DNA from: Pseudomonas benzenivorans
GTDB lineage: Bacteria; Pseudomonadota; Gammaproteobacteria; Pseudomonadales; Pseudomonadaceae
NCBI RefSeq assembly: GCF_900100495.1
Contig: NZ_FNCT01000018.1
Coordinates: forward strand, 44,285 to 108,284
Reading direction: 5' to 3'
DNA: 64,000 bases
Shown here: positions 15,947 to 24,077 of the stretch, piece by piece
Layout of the letters: the number at the start of each line of letters is the position of its first letter
Numbering within the stretch: position 1 is the stretch's first letter
Notes under the pieces: generated by a model
Databases searched by the model: none
What the model saw: only the letters and a program-made list of their open reading frames with translations
What the model was told of the DNA's origin: nothing
Translations under genes and position numbers: made by a program

Positions 15947-18532
15947 TCAATACACATCGCGGCGGTAGCGCCCCGCTTCGCTCAGCTCGGCGACCGCGGC
16001 TGCGCCCAGCAGCTGGTGCAGCACGGCCTCCACCCCCGCCGCCATGCCCGCCAGGCTCCCGCAGACATAGAGCGACGCGCCCTCTGCCAGCCAGGCGCGC
16101 AGCAGGTCGGCGGCTTCGCCCAGACGGTCCTGCACGTAGACCTTGCGCGCCTGGTCGCGGGAGAACGCCAGGTCCAGGCGCGCCAGCTCGCCGCTGGCCA
16201 GCCAGCCCTGCAGCTCGTCCCGGCAATAGAAGTCATGCGCGACGTTGCGCTCGCCGAAAAGCAGCCAGTTGCGTCGGTGGCCGCTGGCGATGCGCGCCTT
16301 GAGCAGGCTGCGCAGGCCGGCCAGGCCGCTGCCGTTGCCGATCAGGATCAGTGGCCGGTCATCCGCCGGTACATGGAAGGCACTGTTGCGCCGCAGCCGC
16401 GCCGGCAATTGGCCGTGCAGCGGCAGGTACTCCGTCAGCCAGCCGGAGCCGAGGCCGAGGCTGCCGTCGGCATGCCGCTGCTGGCGCACGATCAGTTCCA
16501 GCACGCCGTCGCTGGGCAAGGAGGCGATCGAGTAGTCGCGTGCGGCCAGCGGCACCAGCGCATCCAGCACGGCCTGGGCATGCAGGCCGACCAGGTGGGC
16601 GAAGCCGTCCGGCAGTTGCTTGCCGGCCAGCGCCTGGCGCAACGGCTGCGTCACCCCGGCGAGGCTGACCGGCTGGCTGCCGTCCAGGCCATGGGCCTGC
16701 AACCAGGCCTGCACGTTGGCCTCGGCCTGGCGCGGCAGCACTTCGAGGATGTCGCCGGCGCACCAGTCGACCGGCTGGCTGGCGTCGAGCCCGAGCAGGT
16801 AGGTCGGCGCGCCCTGGCTGCCGGGGTTGAGCCGCTCGCGCCGGCTCAGGGTCCACAGGCCGTAGGGCTGCTCGGGGCTGCCGAGCGGCCGCGCGCCGGT
16901 CAGCTCGTCCAGCTGGCGCTGCCAACTGGCCAGCGCCTGCGCATCGCCGGCATCCACCTGCACCGGCTCGAACAGGCTGCGCGCGCCTTGCCGCGCCAGC
17001 CAGTCATGCACGCGCAGGGCGAAGCCGCAGAACTGCGCGTATTGCCGGTCGCCGAGGGCGAGCATGGCGTAGCGCAGCTGCGGCAGGTCCAGCGCCTGGC
17101 CGAGCAGCTGGCGCTCGAAGCCACGGGCGCTGTCCGGCGCCTCGCCGTCGCCGAAGGTGCTGAGCACGAACAGCGCGTGCTGGGCCTGGCGCAAGCGCCG
17201 TTCGCCCAGCCTGGCCAGCGGCTGCACCTCGACCGCCAGGCCCGCGGCCTGCAATTGCCCGGCGGTCTGCCAGGCCAGTCGCTCGGCGAAACCGCTCTGG
17301 CTGGCGAAGCCGATCAGCCAGCCGTCGGCGCCGCCCGCACTTGCCGGCACGCCGCCACGCGCGACCCGCAGCGCGCGCTGCTTGCGCCGGCGGTCGAGGT
17401 ACAGCAGCCAGCCGGTGATGGCGAACAGCGGCATCGCCAGGCTGGCCAGCGTCATCAGCAGGCGTCCGGGCAGGCCGAAATAGCTGCCGACATGCAGGGC
17501 ATAGATGCTGGTCAGTAGCTGGTCGCCGAACGACTGGTCGGCATACACCTGGTGACGCTTGAGCTCGCCGCTCAACGGGTCCAGCGCGAGTTCGTTGAAG
17601 GCGCGCTCGTGCGGCGCATCATCACGCAGGTAGAACAGGGTCGCCGGCTGTCCGGCCACTGGCGGCAGGCGCAGGTTGTAGGCGCTGAGCCGCGGGCCAG
17701 CGCCGACCTGAATGCCTTCCCACAGAGCCCGATAGTCGACCTCCGGCACCTCGCCGCCACCCGGCGGCGGGCCGCGACGGCCACGCTGCTCGCCGGCCGG
17801 CTGGTCGCCGAGCAGGCGGGTCAGGCCGTCGCGGTACCAGTCGTAGGACCAGTACAGCCCGGTCAGCGCGGCGCACAGGTAGAACGCCAGGCACCAGGTG
17901 CCGGCCACCGCGTGCAGGTCCCAGTTGAACGCACGGCCGCGCTTGGCCCAGTCCAGGCTCAGCCAGGCGCGCCAGCTGGCGACCCGGCGCGGCCAGCGCA
18001 GGTACAGGCCGGACAGGCAGAAGAACAGCAGCGCCAGGGTGCTGGCGGCGGTGACCTGCTTGCCGAAGTCGCCCAGGGCGAGGAAGCGGTGCAGCTCCAG
18101 CATCAGCTCGAAGAAGCCCTGGCCACGTGGCTCGCCCAACAGCTCACCAGTGTAGGGATCGAAGTAACGCGACTGGCCGCGGCGCTCGCCCGCGGGCGGC
18201 GCAAAACTTACCCGCCCGGCTCGGTCGGCAGCGGCCTCCACGCCCAAGCGCACCACGCGCTGCTGACTGGCCGCCTCGATGCGCGGCACCAGCACGGCCG
18301 GCGACAGCACACCACTGGCTTGCACCTCGACCCGCAGCAGCTCGGGGTTGAGCGCACGCAGCAACTCGTCCTGGAAGGAATAGGCGGCGCCGGTCACGCC
18401 CATCAGCGCCAGGATCAAGCCGGCGCTGATGCCGAACAGCCAGTGCAGCTGGAACAGGGTTTTCTTCAACACGGACAGTACTCGGTGCGACGGCGACCCC
18501 GAACGCCCACCGCGCCCCATTTCCTTCGCCAT
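15947..18532 (-). CDS. PepSY membrane / flavodoxin / FNR-type reductase, probable siderophore-iron reductase
   Basis: An 861-residue fusion. Residues 1-400 form a PepSY_TM region with four membrane segments (LHWLFGISAGLILALMGVTG near residue 30; LALLFFCLSGLYLRW near 165). A flavodoxin-like domain follows (IGFASQSGFAERLAWQTAGQ), then a ferredoxin-NADP+ reductase module (YSIASLPSDGVLELIVRQ; IGNGSGLAGLRSLL; YVCGSLAGMAAGV). The protein can carry electrons from NADPH through FMN/FAD across the membrane. Similar genes adjoin siderophore receptor genes (PA4513 beside piuA, recalled), implying reduction of imported Fe(III)-siderophore. It is divergent from the TonB receptor and shares a control region with candidate Fur boxes. 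Confidence 0.85.
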   Translation of the reverse strand: MAKEMGRGGRSGSPSHRVLSVLKKTLFQLHWLFGISAGLILALMGVTGAAYSFQDELLRALNPELLRVEVQASGVLSPAVLVPRIEAASQQRVVRLGVEAAADRAGRVSFAPPAGERRGQSRYFDPYTGELLGEPRGQGFFELMLELHRFLALGDFGKQVTAASTLALLFFCLSGLYLRWPRRVASWRAWLSLDWAKRGRAFNWDLHAVAGTWCLAFYLCAALTGLYWSYDWYRDGLTRLLGDQPAGEQRGRRGPPPGGGEVPEVDYRALWEGIQVGAGPRLSAYNLRLPPVAGQPATLFYLRDDAPHERAFNELALDPLSGELKRHQVYADQSFGDQLLTSIYALHVGSYFGLPGRLLMTLASLAMPLFAITGWLLYLDRRRKQRALRVARGGVPASAGGADGWLIGFASQSGFAERLAWQTAGQLQAAGLAVEVQPLARLGERRLRQAQHALFVLSTFGDGEAPDSARGFERQLLGQALDLPQLRYAMLALGDRQYAQFCGFALRVHDWLARQGARSLFEPVQVDAGDAQALASWQRQLDELTGARPLGSPEQPYGLWTLSRRERLNPGSQGAPTYLLGLDASQPVDWCAGDILEVLPRQAEANVQAWLQAHGLDGSQPVSLAGVTQPLRQALAGKQLPDGFAHLVGLHAQAVLDALVPLAARDYSIASLPSDGVLELIVRQQRHADGSLGLGSGWLTEYLPLHGQLPARLRRNSAFHVPADDRPLILIGNGSGLAGLRSLLKARIASGHRRNWLLFGERNVAHDFYCRDELQGWLASGELARLDLAFSRDQARKVYVQDRLGEAADLLRAWLAEGASLYVCGSLAGMAAGVEAVLHQLLGAAAVAELSEAGRYRRDVY

Positions 18533-18551
18533 TTGCGAAGCGATTCTATTT

Positions 18552-18570
18552 GATAAGAACTTGCATTTGC
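18552..18570 (-). promoter_or_regulatory. Candidate Fur box for the reductase gene
   Basis: GATAAGAACTTGCATTTGC matches 11 of 19 positions of the Fur consensus GATAATGATAATCATTATC. It lies 20 bases upstream of the reductase start. Weak on its own; the iron-related neighbours raise its credibility. Confidence 0.4.
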
Positions 18571-18651
18571 AAAGAAAAGCCCGTTCCTCGTGCCTCCGCG
18601 GCTCACCTGGTCACCTTAACCCTGGGTAATTGTTTCAAAATACTTACACTT

Positions 18652-18670
18652 GCAAATGCAAATCTATATC
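18652..18670 (+). promoter_or_regulatory. Candidate Fur box for the TonB receptor gene
   Basis: GCAAATGCAAATCTATATC matches 13 of 19 positions of the 19-bp Fur consensus. It lies 32 bases upstream of the proposed GTG start. Fur repression under iron sufficiency would be expected. Confidence 0.5.
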
Positions 18671-18701
18671 ATTAGCGCTCTTTTCTATGGGGAGTCTCTC
18701 G

Positions 18702-20822
18702 GTGGCCATTTTTCGTATCAATCCCGCCTGCCTGTCGCTTTTGAGCCTATGCGTTGCTCAGACCATCCATGCGCAGCCGAAAACGCCGCTAGAAATACCG
18801 AGCGCCACTGTGACCAGCACGCAGGAGCAGAGCAGCTACAAGCCGGCCAGCAGCAAGAGCGCCCTGAAGATCGATGCGCCGCTGCGCGATATCCCGCAGT
18901 CGGTCAGCGTGATTCCGCAGAGCCTGATCAAGGATCAGGGCGCGCAGTCGATGGAGGACGTGCTGAAGAATGTCCCCGGCGTCGGCTTGTCCAACGGCGA
19001 CGGGCAACGCGACCAGGTCACCATCCGCGGCTTCAGCGCCATCGGTGACCAGTACATCGACGGGATTCGCGACGATGCGCTGTACTTCCGCGACCTCTCG
19101 AATATCGAGCAAGTCGAGGTGATCAAGGGGCCGGCCGCCGTGCTCTATGGCCGCGGTTCCTCCGGCGGCCTGATCAACAGCGTGACCAAGAAACCGAGCT
19201 TCGACCCGAAACAGGAGATCGGCGTCAGCTTCGACTCCGAGGGCAAGAAGCGCACCCAGTTCGATGCCGGCTGGGCCGATCGGCAGCAGGGCGACAAGGC
19301 CTTGCGCGTGACCGGCGCCTTCGAGGACAGCGACACCTTCCGCGACGACGGCTACACCGAGCGCAAGGCCATAGCACCCTCGGCGTTCTTCAAGCTGTCC
19401 GACGATCTCGAGCTGAACCTGGGCGCCTCCTACCTGTACGACAAGCGCCTGATCGACTTCGGCATCCCCGCCCTGGATGGCCGCCCGGTCAAGGTCGACC
19501 GCGACAAGCGCTTCGGTTCGGCCGACCCGGACGACGACTACACCCGCAGCGAGGTGTACTCCTTCACCGCCGGTATCGACTATCGCCTCAACGACGCCTG
19601 GACCCTGTCCAACACCAGCCGCTACTACCACTACGACCTCGACCGCAACAACACCCTGGCCGACTCCAGCCCGACCCGTTTCGTCACCGCCGCCAATGGC
19701 GAGCTGCTGGTCAAGCTGAACCGCGGCAACGTCCAGCGCAAGGAGGACGGCTGGTTCAACCAGACCGAGCTGAAGCAGCAGGCCGAGATCGCCGGGATGG
19801 CCCACAACCTGCTGTATGGCATCGAACTGGGCCGCCAGGAAAAAGGCCAGGTGGTGTATAGCCAGAGCAACGTGGCGCAGGTGCCGGTGTTCCGCGACGG
19901 CCTGGTCGATGTGGCCTTCCAGGCCAACCGCCTGACCGCCAGGGGCGTCAACACCCAGGACACCGCCGGGCTCTACGTGCAGGACCTGGTCGAGCTGGCA
20001 CCGCACTGGAAGGCGCTGCTCGGCGTGCGCTACGACGAGTTCGAGCAGAACTACGACAATGCCCTCAACGGCAGCAGCCTGGCCCGCACCGACCGCACCT
20101 GGAGCCCGCGCGCGGGCCTGGTCTACCAGCCGGACGAGATGCAGTCCTACTACGCCTCGGTCAGCCGCTCCTACCAGCCTTCGGCCGAGATGTTCGCCCT
20201 GAGCACCGCGAACCAGGACCTCGAGCCCGAGGAAACCACCAACTACGAGGTGGGCGCCAAATGGGACTGGCTGGATGATCGCTTGTCGGTCACCGCCGCG
20301 CTGTTCCGCCTGGAACGCACCAACATCAAGACCACCGACCCGGCCAACCCGGCGCAACTGGTGCTGGCCGGCGAGCAGCGCACCGACGGCTTCGAGACCA
20401 CCGTCAGCGGTAAACTCGGCGATAACTGGCAGGTCTACGGCGGCTACGCCTTCCTCGATGCCGAGATCAGCAAATCCAACAGCCTCACCAATGGCGTGCC
20501 GAACGAGGGCCAGGTGCCGACCCTGACGCCCCGCCACAGCGCCAACCTCTGGCTGGTGCGCTCGCTGACGCCGGAATGGCGGGTGGGCATGGGCGCCAAC
20601 TATGTGGGCGAGCGCTATACCGCGCTGGACAACGTGACCAAGATGCCCGGCTACACCACCGCCGACGCGGCCCTGTTCTACGAGCTGGAGCAATGGGACA
20701 TGGCGCTGCGCCTGCGCAATATCTTCGACAAGGAGTATTACGCCTCGGCCCACGGCTCGGTGGACCTGATCACCCCCGGGGCGCCGCGCAGCCTGGAGCT
20801 GAGCGCGAACTATCGCTTCTGA
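18702..20822 (+). CDS. TonB-dependent catecholate-type siderophore receptor
   Basis: A 706-residue outer-membrane receptor. The signal peptide covers about residues 1-25 (ending TIHAQ). The plug domain contains APLRDIPQSVSVIPQSLIKD, VTIRGFSAIGDQYIDGIRDD and IKGPAAVLYGRGSSGGLIN, and the barrel ends with the typical aromatic-terminated ANYRF. I propose the GTG at 18702 as start because GGGGAG sits 7-8 bases upstream; the ATG at 18687 overlaps that site. It is of the Fiu/PiuA sort and divergent from the reductase gene. The PiuC-type hydroxylase that accompanies piuA in P. aeruginosa is absent here. Confidence 0.88.
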   Translation: MAIFRINPACLSLLSLCVAQTIHAQPKTPLEIPSATVTSTQEQSSYKPASSKSALKIDAPLRDIPQSVSVIPQSLIKDQGAQSMEDVLKNVPGVGLSNGDGQRDQVTIRGFSAIGDQYIDGIRDDALYFRDLSNIEQVEVIKGPAAVLYGRGSSGGLINSVTKKPSFDPKQEIGVSFDSEGKKRTQFDAGWADRQQGDKALRVTGAFEDSDTFRDDGYTERKAIAPSAFFKLSDDLELNLGASYLYDKRLIDFGIPALDGRPVKVDRDKRFGSADPDDDYTRSEVYSFTAGIDYRLNDAWTLSNTSRYYHYDLDRNNTLADSSPTRFVTAANGELLVKLNRGNVQRKEDGWFNQTELKQQAEIAGMAHNLLYGIELGRQEKGQVVYSQSNVAQVPVFRDGLVDVAFQANRLTARGVNTQDTAGLYVQDLVELAPHWKALLGVRYDEFEQNYDNALNGSSLARTDRTWSPRAGLVYQPDEMQSYYASVSRSYQPSAEMFALSTANQDLEPEETTNYEVGAKWDWLDDRLSVTAALFRLERTNIKTTDPANPAQLVLAGEQRTDGFETTVSGKLGDNWQVYGGYAFLDAEISKSNSLTNGVPNEGQVPTLTPRHSANLWLVRSLTPEWRVGMGANYVGERYTALDNVTKMPGYTTADAALFYELEQWDMALRLRNIFDKEYYASAHGSVDLITPGAPRSLELSANYRF

Positions 20823-20992
20823 GCAGGACCGATAGTCGCGGCCCTTAGAACCAAGGGCCGCGACAGGCCTCCTGGAAACGCTGGGAAGGATGGCGCTCGG
20901 CGCGCCGGGGCCGGTATCCGTGTACTGGATAAGACCTGGCTCGCCCTGCGCTTCTGCTCCGCACCGCTTGCCCAGATCGCGTGCAGCTCCCC

Positions 20993-21138
20993 TGTAGGAG
21001 CGGATTTATCCGCGATTGGGCCTTGCGGTCGGCGCAACTGGCGCGGCTAAAGCCCCTCCCACAAGAGCGCCGCGGCGATCTTTCTGCGGGATCGGCGTCG
21101 TTCTCAGGCTGCGCATCGCGGATAAATCCGCTCCTACA
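20993..21138. repeat. REPIN: two GTAG-type REPs in inverted pair
   Basis: TGTAGGAGCGGATTTATCCG begins the left arm at 20993, and its 24-base reverse complement ends the element at 21138 without mismatch. Each arm also contains its own short hairpin (GCGGAT/ATCCGC). The interior carries CGCGGCTAAAGCCCCTCCCAC, the same block as in the hairpin at 13.4 kb. The surrounding 20823-21295 holds no gene. Confidence 0.8.
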
Positions 21139-21215
21139 AAGGCCTGCTCCGCGGCGACGCCGAGGCTGCCGTAGGGGCGACAACGCGCCGTCTTGCCGGG
21201 CGGAATCGCCCCCGA

Positions 21216-21256
21216 AAACGAAACAGCCGCAGCGCTGAACTCAGCGGTGCGGCTGC
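21216..21256 (-). terminator. Rho-independent-like terminator of speC
   Basis: CAGCCGCA (21224-21231) pairs with TGCGGCTG (21248-21255), and CGCTGA pairs with TCAGCG inside it. Read on the minus strand the stem is followed by TTTCGTTTTC. It lies 40 bases past the speC stop. Confidence 0.75.
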
Positions 21257-21295
21257 GATCGGGGCGAGTATGCCCCCAGGGGCCAGGCTTACTGC

Positions 21296-22459
21296 TTACA
21301 AATAGTAGGCCTTCAGCGGCGGGAAGCCGTTGAACTCCACCGCGCTGTAGCTGGTGGTGTAGGCGCCGGTGGACAGCCAGTAGAGGCGGTCGCCGATCGC
21401 CAGGTTCAGCGGCAGGCCGTACTTGTAGTGCTCGTACATGATGTCGGCGCTGTCGCAGGTCGGGCCGGCGATCACCACTTCCTCCATCTCGCCTTTCTTT
21501 TCGGTGTAGATGGGGAACTTGATCGACTCGTCCATGGTTTCGATCAGGCCGGAGAACTTGCCCACGTCGGTATAGACCCAGCGCTCCACCGCGGTACGCG
21601 ACTTGCGCGCCACCAGCACCACTTCGCTGACCAGGATGCCGGCGTTGGCGATCAGCGAGCGGCCCGGCTCGAGGATGATTTCCGGCAGGTCGTCGCCGAA
21701 GTCTTCCTTGAGGAAGCGGATGATCTCCTCGGCGTAGGTTTCCAGGCTGTTGGTGCGGGTGATGTAGTTGGCCGGGAAGCCGCCGCCCATGTTGATCATC
21801 TTCAGCTCGATGCCGTCTTCTTCCTTGAGGCGCTCGAAGATCACCTTGACCTTGGCGATGGCCGCGTCCCACACGCTGATGTCACGCTGTTGCGAGCCGA
21901 CGTGGAAGGAGATGCCATAGGGCACCAGGCCCAACTGGCGGGCGAGGATCAGCAGGTCCATGGCCATGTCGGTCTGGCAGCCGAACTTGCGCGACAGCGG
22001 CCAGTCGGCGGTGGTCGAGCCTTCGGTGAGGATGCGCACATAGATCCGCGAGCCCGGCGCGGCCTTGGCGATGTTGCGCAGGTCGGCTTCCGAGTCGGTG
22101 GCGAACAGGCGCACGCCCTTCTCGTAGAAGTAGCGGATGTCCTTGGACTTCTTGATGGTGTTGCCGTAGCTGATGCGCTCCGGGCCGACGCCGCGGTCCA
22201 TCACCTTGTCCAGTTCGTAGATCGAAGCGATGTCGAAGTTCGAGCCCTTGTCCTTGAGCAGGTCGATGATCTCGACCGCCGGATTGGCCTTGACGGCGTA
22301 ATAGACCTTGGCGAACTCGAAACCGGCGCGCAGGTCATCGTAGGCCTGGCTGATGATCTGGGTATCGATCACCACGAAGGGGGTTTCGTGCTTGTCGGCG
22401 AAGGCCTTCATCTTCTGGAAGGTTTCGCGCGGGTAGTAGTCTTCGACCTGAATCGGCAT
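21296..22459 (-). CDS. speC: Ornithine decarboxylase SpeC, fold III PLP enzyme
   Basis: A 387-residue group IV decarboxylase (Orn/DAP/Arg_deC2). The PLP lysine is in YYAVKANP, substrate and cofactor motifs include FHVGSQQ, NMGGGFPANY and EPGRSLIA, and the C-terminal catalytic cysteine is in GPTCDSAD. It makes putrescine from ornithine. Length and sequence match the short bacterial eukaryote-like enzymes, not the 700-residue fold I SpeC of E. coli. The start at 22459 (MPIQVEDYY) is the conserved one; the longer frame adds 8 residues. A lysine or dual-specificity role cannot be excluded. Confidence 0.92.
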   Translation of the reverse strand: MPIQVEDYYPRETFQKMKAFADKHETPFVVIDTQIISQAYDDLRAGFEFAKVYYAVKANPAVEIIDLLKDKGSNFDIASIYELDKVMDRGVGPERISYGNTIKKSKDIRYFYEKGVRLFATDSEADLRNIAKAAPGSRIYVRILTEGSTTADWPLSRKFGCQTDMAMDLLILARQLGLVPYGISFHVGSQQRDISVWDAAIAKVKVIFERLKEEDGIELKMINMGGGFPANYITRTNSLETYAEEIIRFLKEDFGDDLPEIILEPGRSLIANAGILVSEVVLVARKSRTAVERWVYTDVGKFSGLIETMDESIKFPIYTEKKGEMEEVVIAGPTCDSADIMYEHYKYGLPLNLAIGDRLYWLSTGAYTTSYSAVEFNGFPPLKAYYL

Positions 22460-22939
22460 GCGGGAACTCCAATGGCAAAACAAACAAAGGTAGTTAGGGG
22501 TGCCTCGCTAAGTAATAGCAAAGCGCGAACGCCTGATCAGTTTCCCCACTTTGGTTCGCCTACTTCCCAAGGCATGTCGCCGAGTACCGCAGTGGTCTCT
22601 CGTCGTCAGTACTTGAGCCGGATGGATCGTTGCCAGCATGGACGTTCGGGCGCGAACTTTAGGACCCCGAGGGGCTGAGATCAATCAAAAAACGCCGGTT
22701 TGCCGTGCTTTTTATCGAGCACGGCCGTTCGTCTTTTATCCTCAACAAAACGTCCGAAATGCTGCACAAATCGGGCTGTTTCCCTAATTGAAGACCTGCC
22801 TGGCGGCACGGCGTTCCTCCGTGACACCTGAACGCCGGACCGGTGGCTCCTGCGACAATTGGACATGCAAATTTAATTAGTAACAATTCTTAATAGCAAG
22901 TAGCATTCGACCACCCAGCTCTACCGAGAGAATTCCACG
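22460..22939. other. 480-base divergent control region of speC and the haem-protein operon
   Basis: No convincing gene is present. GCCGTGCT (22703-22710) and AGCACGGC (22719-22726) form a perfect 8-bp hairpin with an 8-base loop. Read toward speC it is followed about 9 bases later by TTTTTT, like a terminator or attenuator in a long speC leader. From 22860 to 22920 the sequence is AT-rich and probably holds the promoter of the rightward operon. Confidence 0.45.
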
Positions 22940-24010
22940 ATGACCCGACCTGCCGCCTGGGGGGCGCTATTGCTGAGCGTCGCCTCGCTACCTGCGCACG
23001 CCGAACAATTGACCCTCAACGCCCAACGCACCGCCGCTCCGGTGCAGATCGACGGCGCGATCGATAGCGCCTGGCAAGCGGCGGCGCCACTGAAGGTGCG
23101 CCTCGACCAGTTGACCTATGAGCCGTCGGCCGGCTACCCCGGCATCCCAGGGACCGACCTCGAACTCCGCTCGCTGTATGACGATCAGTACGTCTACTTT
23201 CTGTTCCGGTGGCAGGATCCGACCCGGAGCCAGGCACGCTGGCCGTGGGAAAAACAGCAAGATGGCAGCTGGAAGCAGCGCAGCAACCGCGACTCCACGG
23301 GACACGAGAACTTCAACTACGAAGACAAGCTGTCCTTGGCCTGGAACATCAGCGAAAAGGGCTTTGCCAAGAAGGGCTGCGAGCAGTCCTGCCACATTGG
23401 CGATAACGGCAAGATCGATGACATTCCAGACACCTCGGCCGGCCGCCATTTCACCGCCGGGCCGGGCCAGACCCTGGATGTCTGGCACTGGAAGAGTGCC
23501 CGCACCAACCCGGTCGAGCGCATCGACGATCAGTTCTTCGATCACAGCCGCGCGGAGAATAAGGAGTGGGGCCGCAAATCCGACGAAGCGAGCGGCGGCG
23601 GCTACCAGGACAACATCGCCAGCGGGCTGACGGTGCCGTCATCCGCCCCGGGGCAAACCCCTGCCTGGATGAATCGCGACCCGCACAGCCCAGACAGGTA
23701 TTGGATCCTCGACGAAGACAAGGTGCCCTTCGTCGACACCTTCAAACCTGGCGATCTGATCGCCGGCGTGATCGCCAAGGCCCATGAGGGGTCGCGCGGC
23801 GACGTCCAGGCCAAGGGCGTCTGGAAGGACGGCTACTGGACCCTCGAAGCGAAACGCCTGCGCGTCACCAACTGGCCGCTGGCGGCCCAGCAGGACGTGC
23901 AGTTCGACGACCCGGCCAAGGTGCACCACCTGGGCGTCGGCATCTTCGACAACAGCCAGATCAACCATTTCTTCCACGCCAAGGCCATCGAGTACCGCCT
24001 CGCTCGATAG
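22940..24010 (+). CDS. Secreted haem-binding protein of the ethylbenzene-dehydrogenase gamma-like family
   Basis: A 356-residue exported protein. The signal peptide is residues 1-21 (ending PAHA). The mature N-terminus has the EB_dh hallmark VQIDGAIDSAWQAAAPLKVR, followed by LYDDQYVYFLFRWQDPT, and the C-terminus has GVWKDGYWTLEAKR and HHLGVGIFDNSQINHFFHAK, typical of this b-haem-binding beta-sandwich. It also contains C147-E-Q-S-C151-H152, a CX3CH sequence that could be a variant c-haem site. The role is probably periplasmic electron transfer. The next gene, 67 bases on, encodes a membrane flavocytochrome, so they probably form one pathway. Confidence 0.75.
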   Translation: MTRPAAWGALLLSVASLPAHAEQLTLNAQRTAAPVQIDGAIDSAWQAAAPLKVRLDQLTYEPSAGYPGIPGTDLELRSLYDDQYVYFLFRWQDPTRSQARWPWEKQQDGSWKQRSNRDSTGHENFNYEDKLSLAWNISEKGFAKKGCEQSCHIGDNGKIDDIPDTSAGRHFTAGPGQTLDVWHWKSARTNPVERIDDQFFDHSRAENKEWGRKSDEASGGGYQDNIASGLTVPSSAPGQTPAWMNRDPHSPDRYWILDEDKVPFVDTFKPGDLIAGVIAKAHEGSRGDVQAKGVWKDGYWTLEAKRLRVTNWPLAAQQDVQFDDPAKVHHLGVGIFDNSQINHFFHAKAIEYRLAR

Positions 24011-24077
24011 CGAGCGAGGTGCGTCCACAGGCTCCTGATGTACCCGCCGGTCCCGCCCGGCGGGTGGAGGTTATCGC

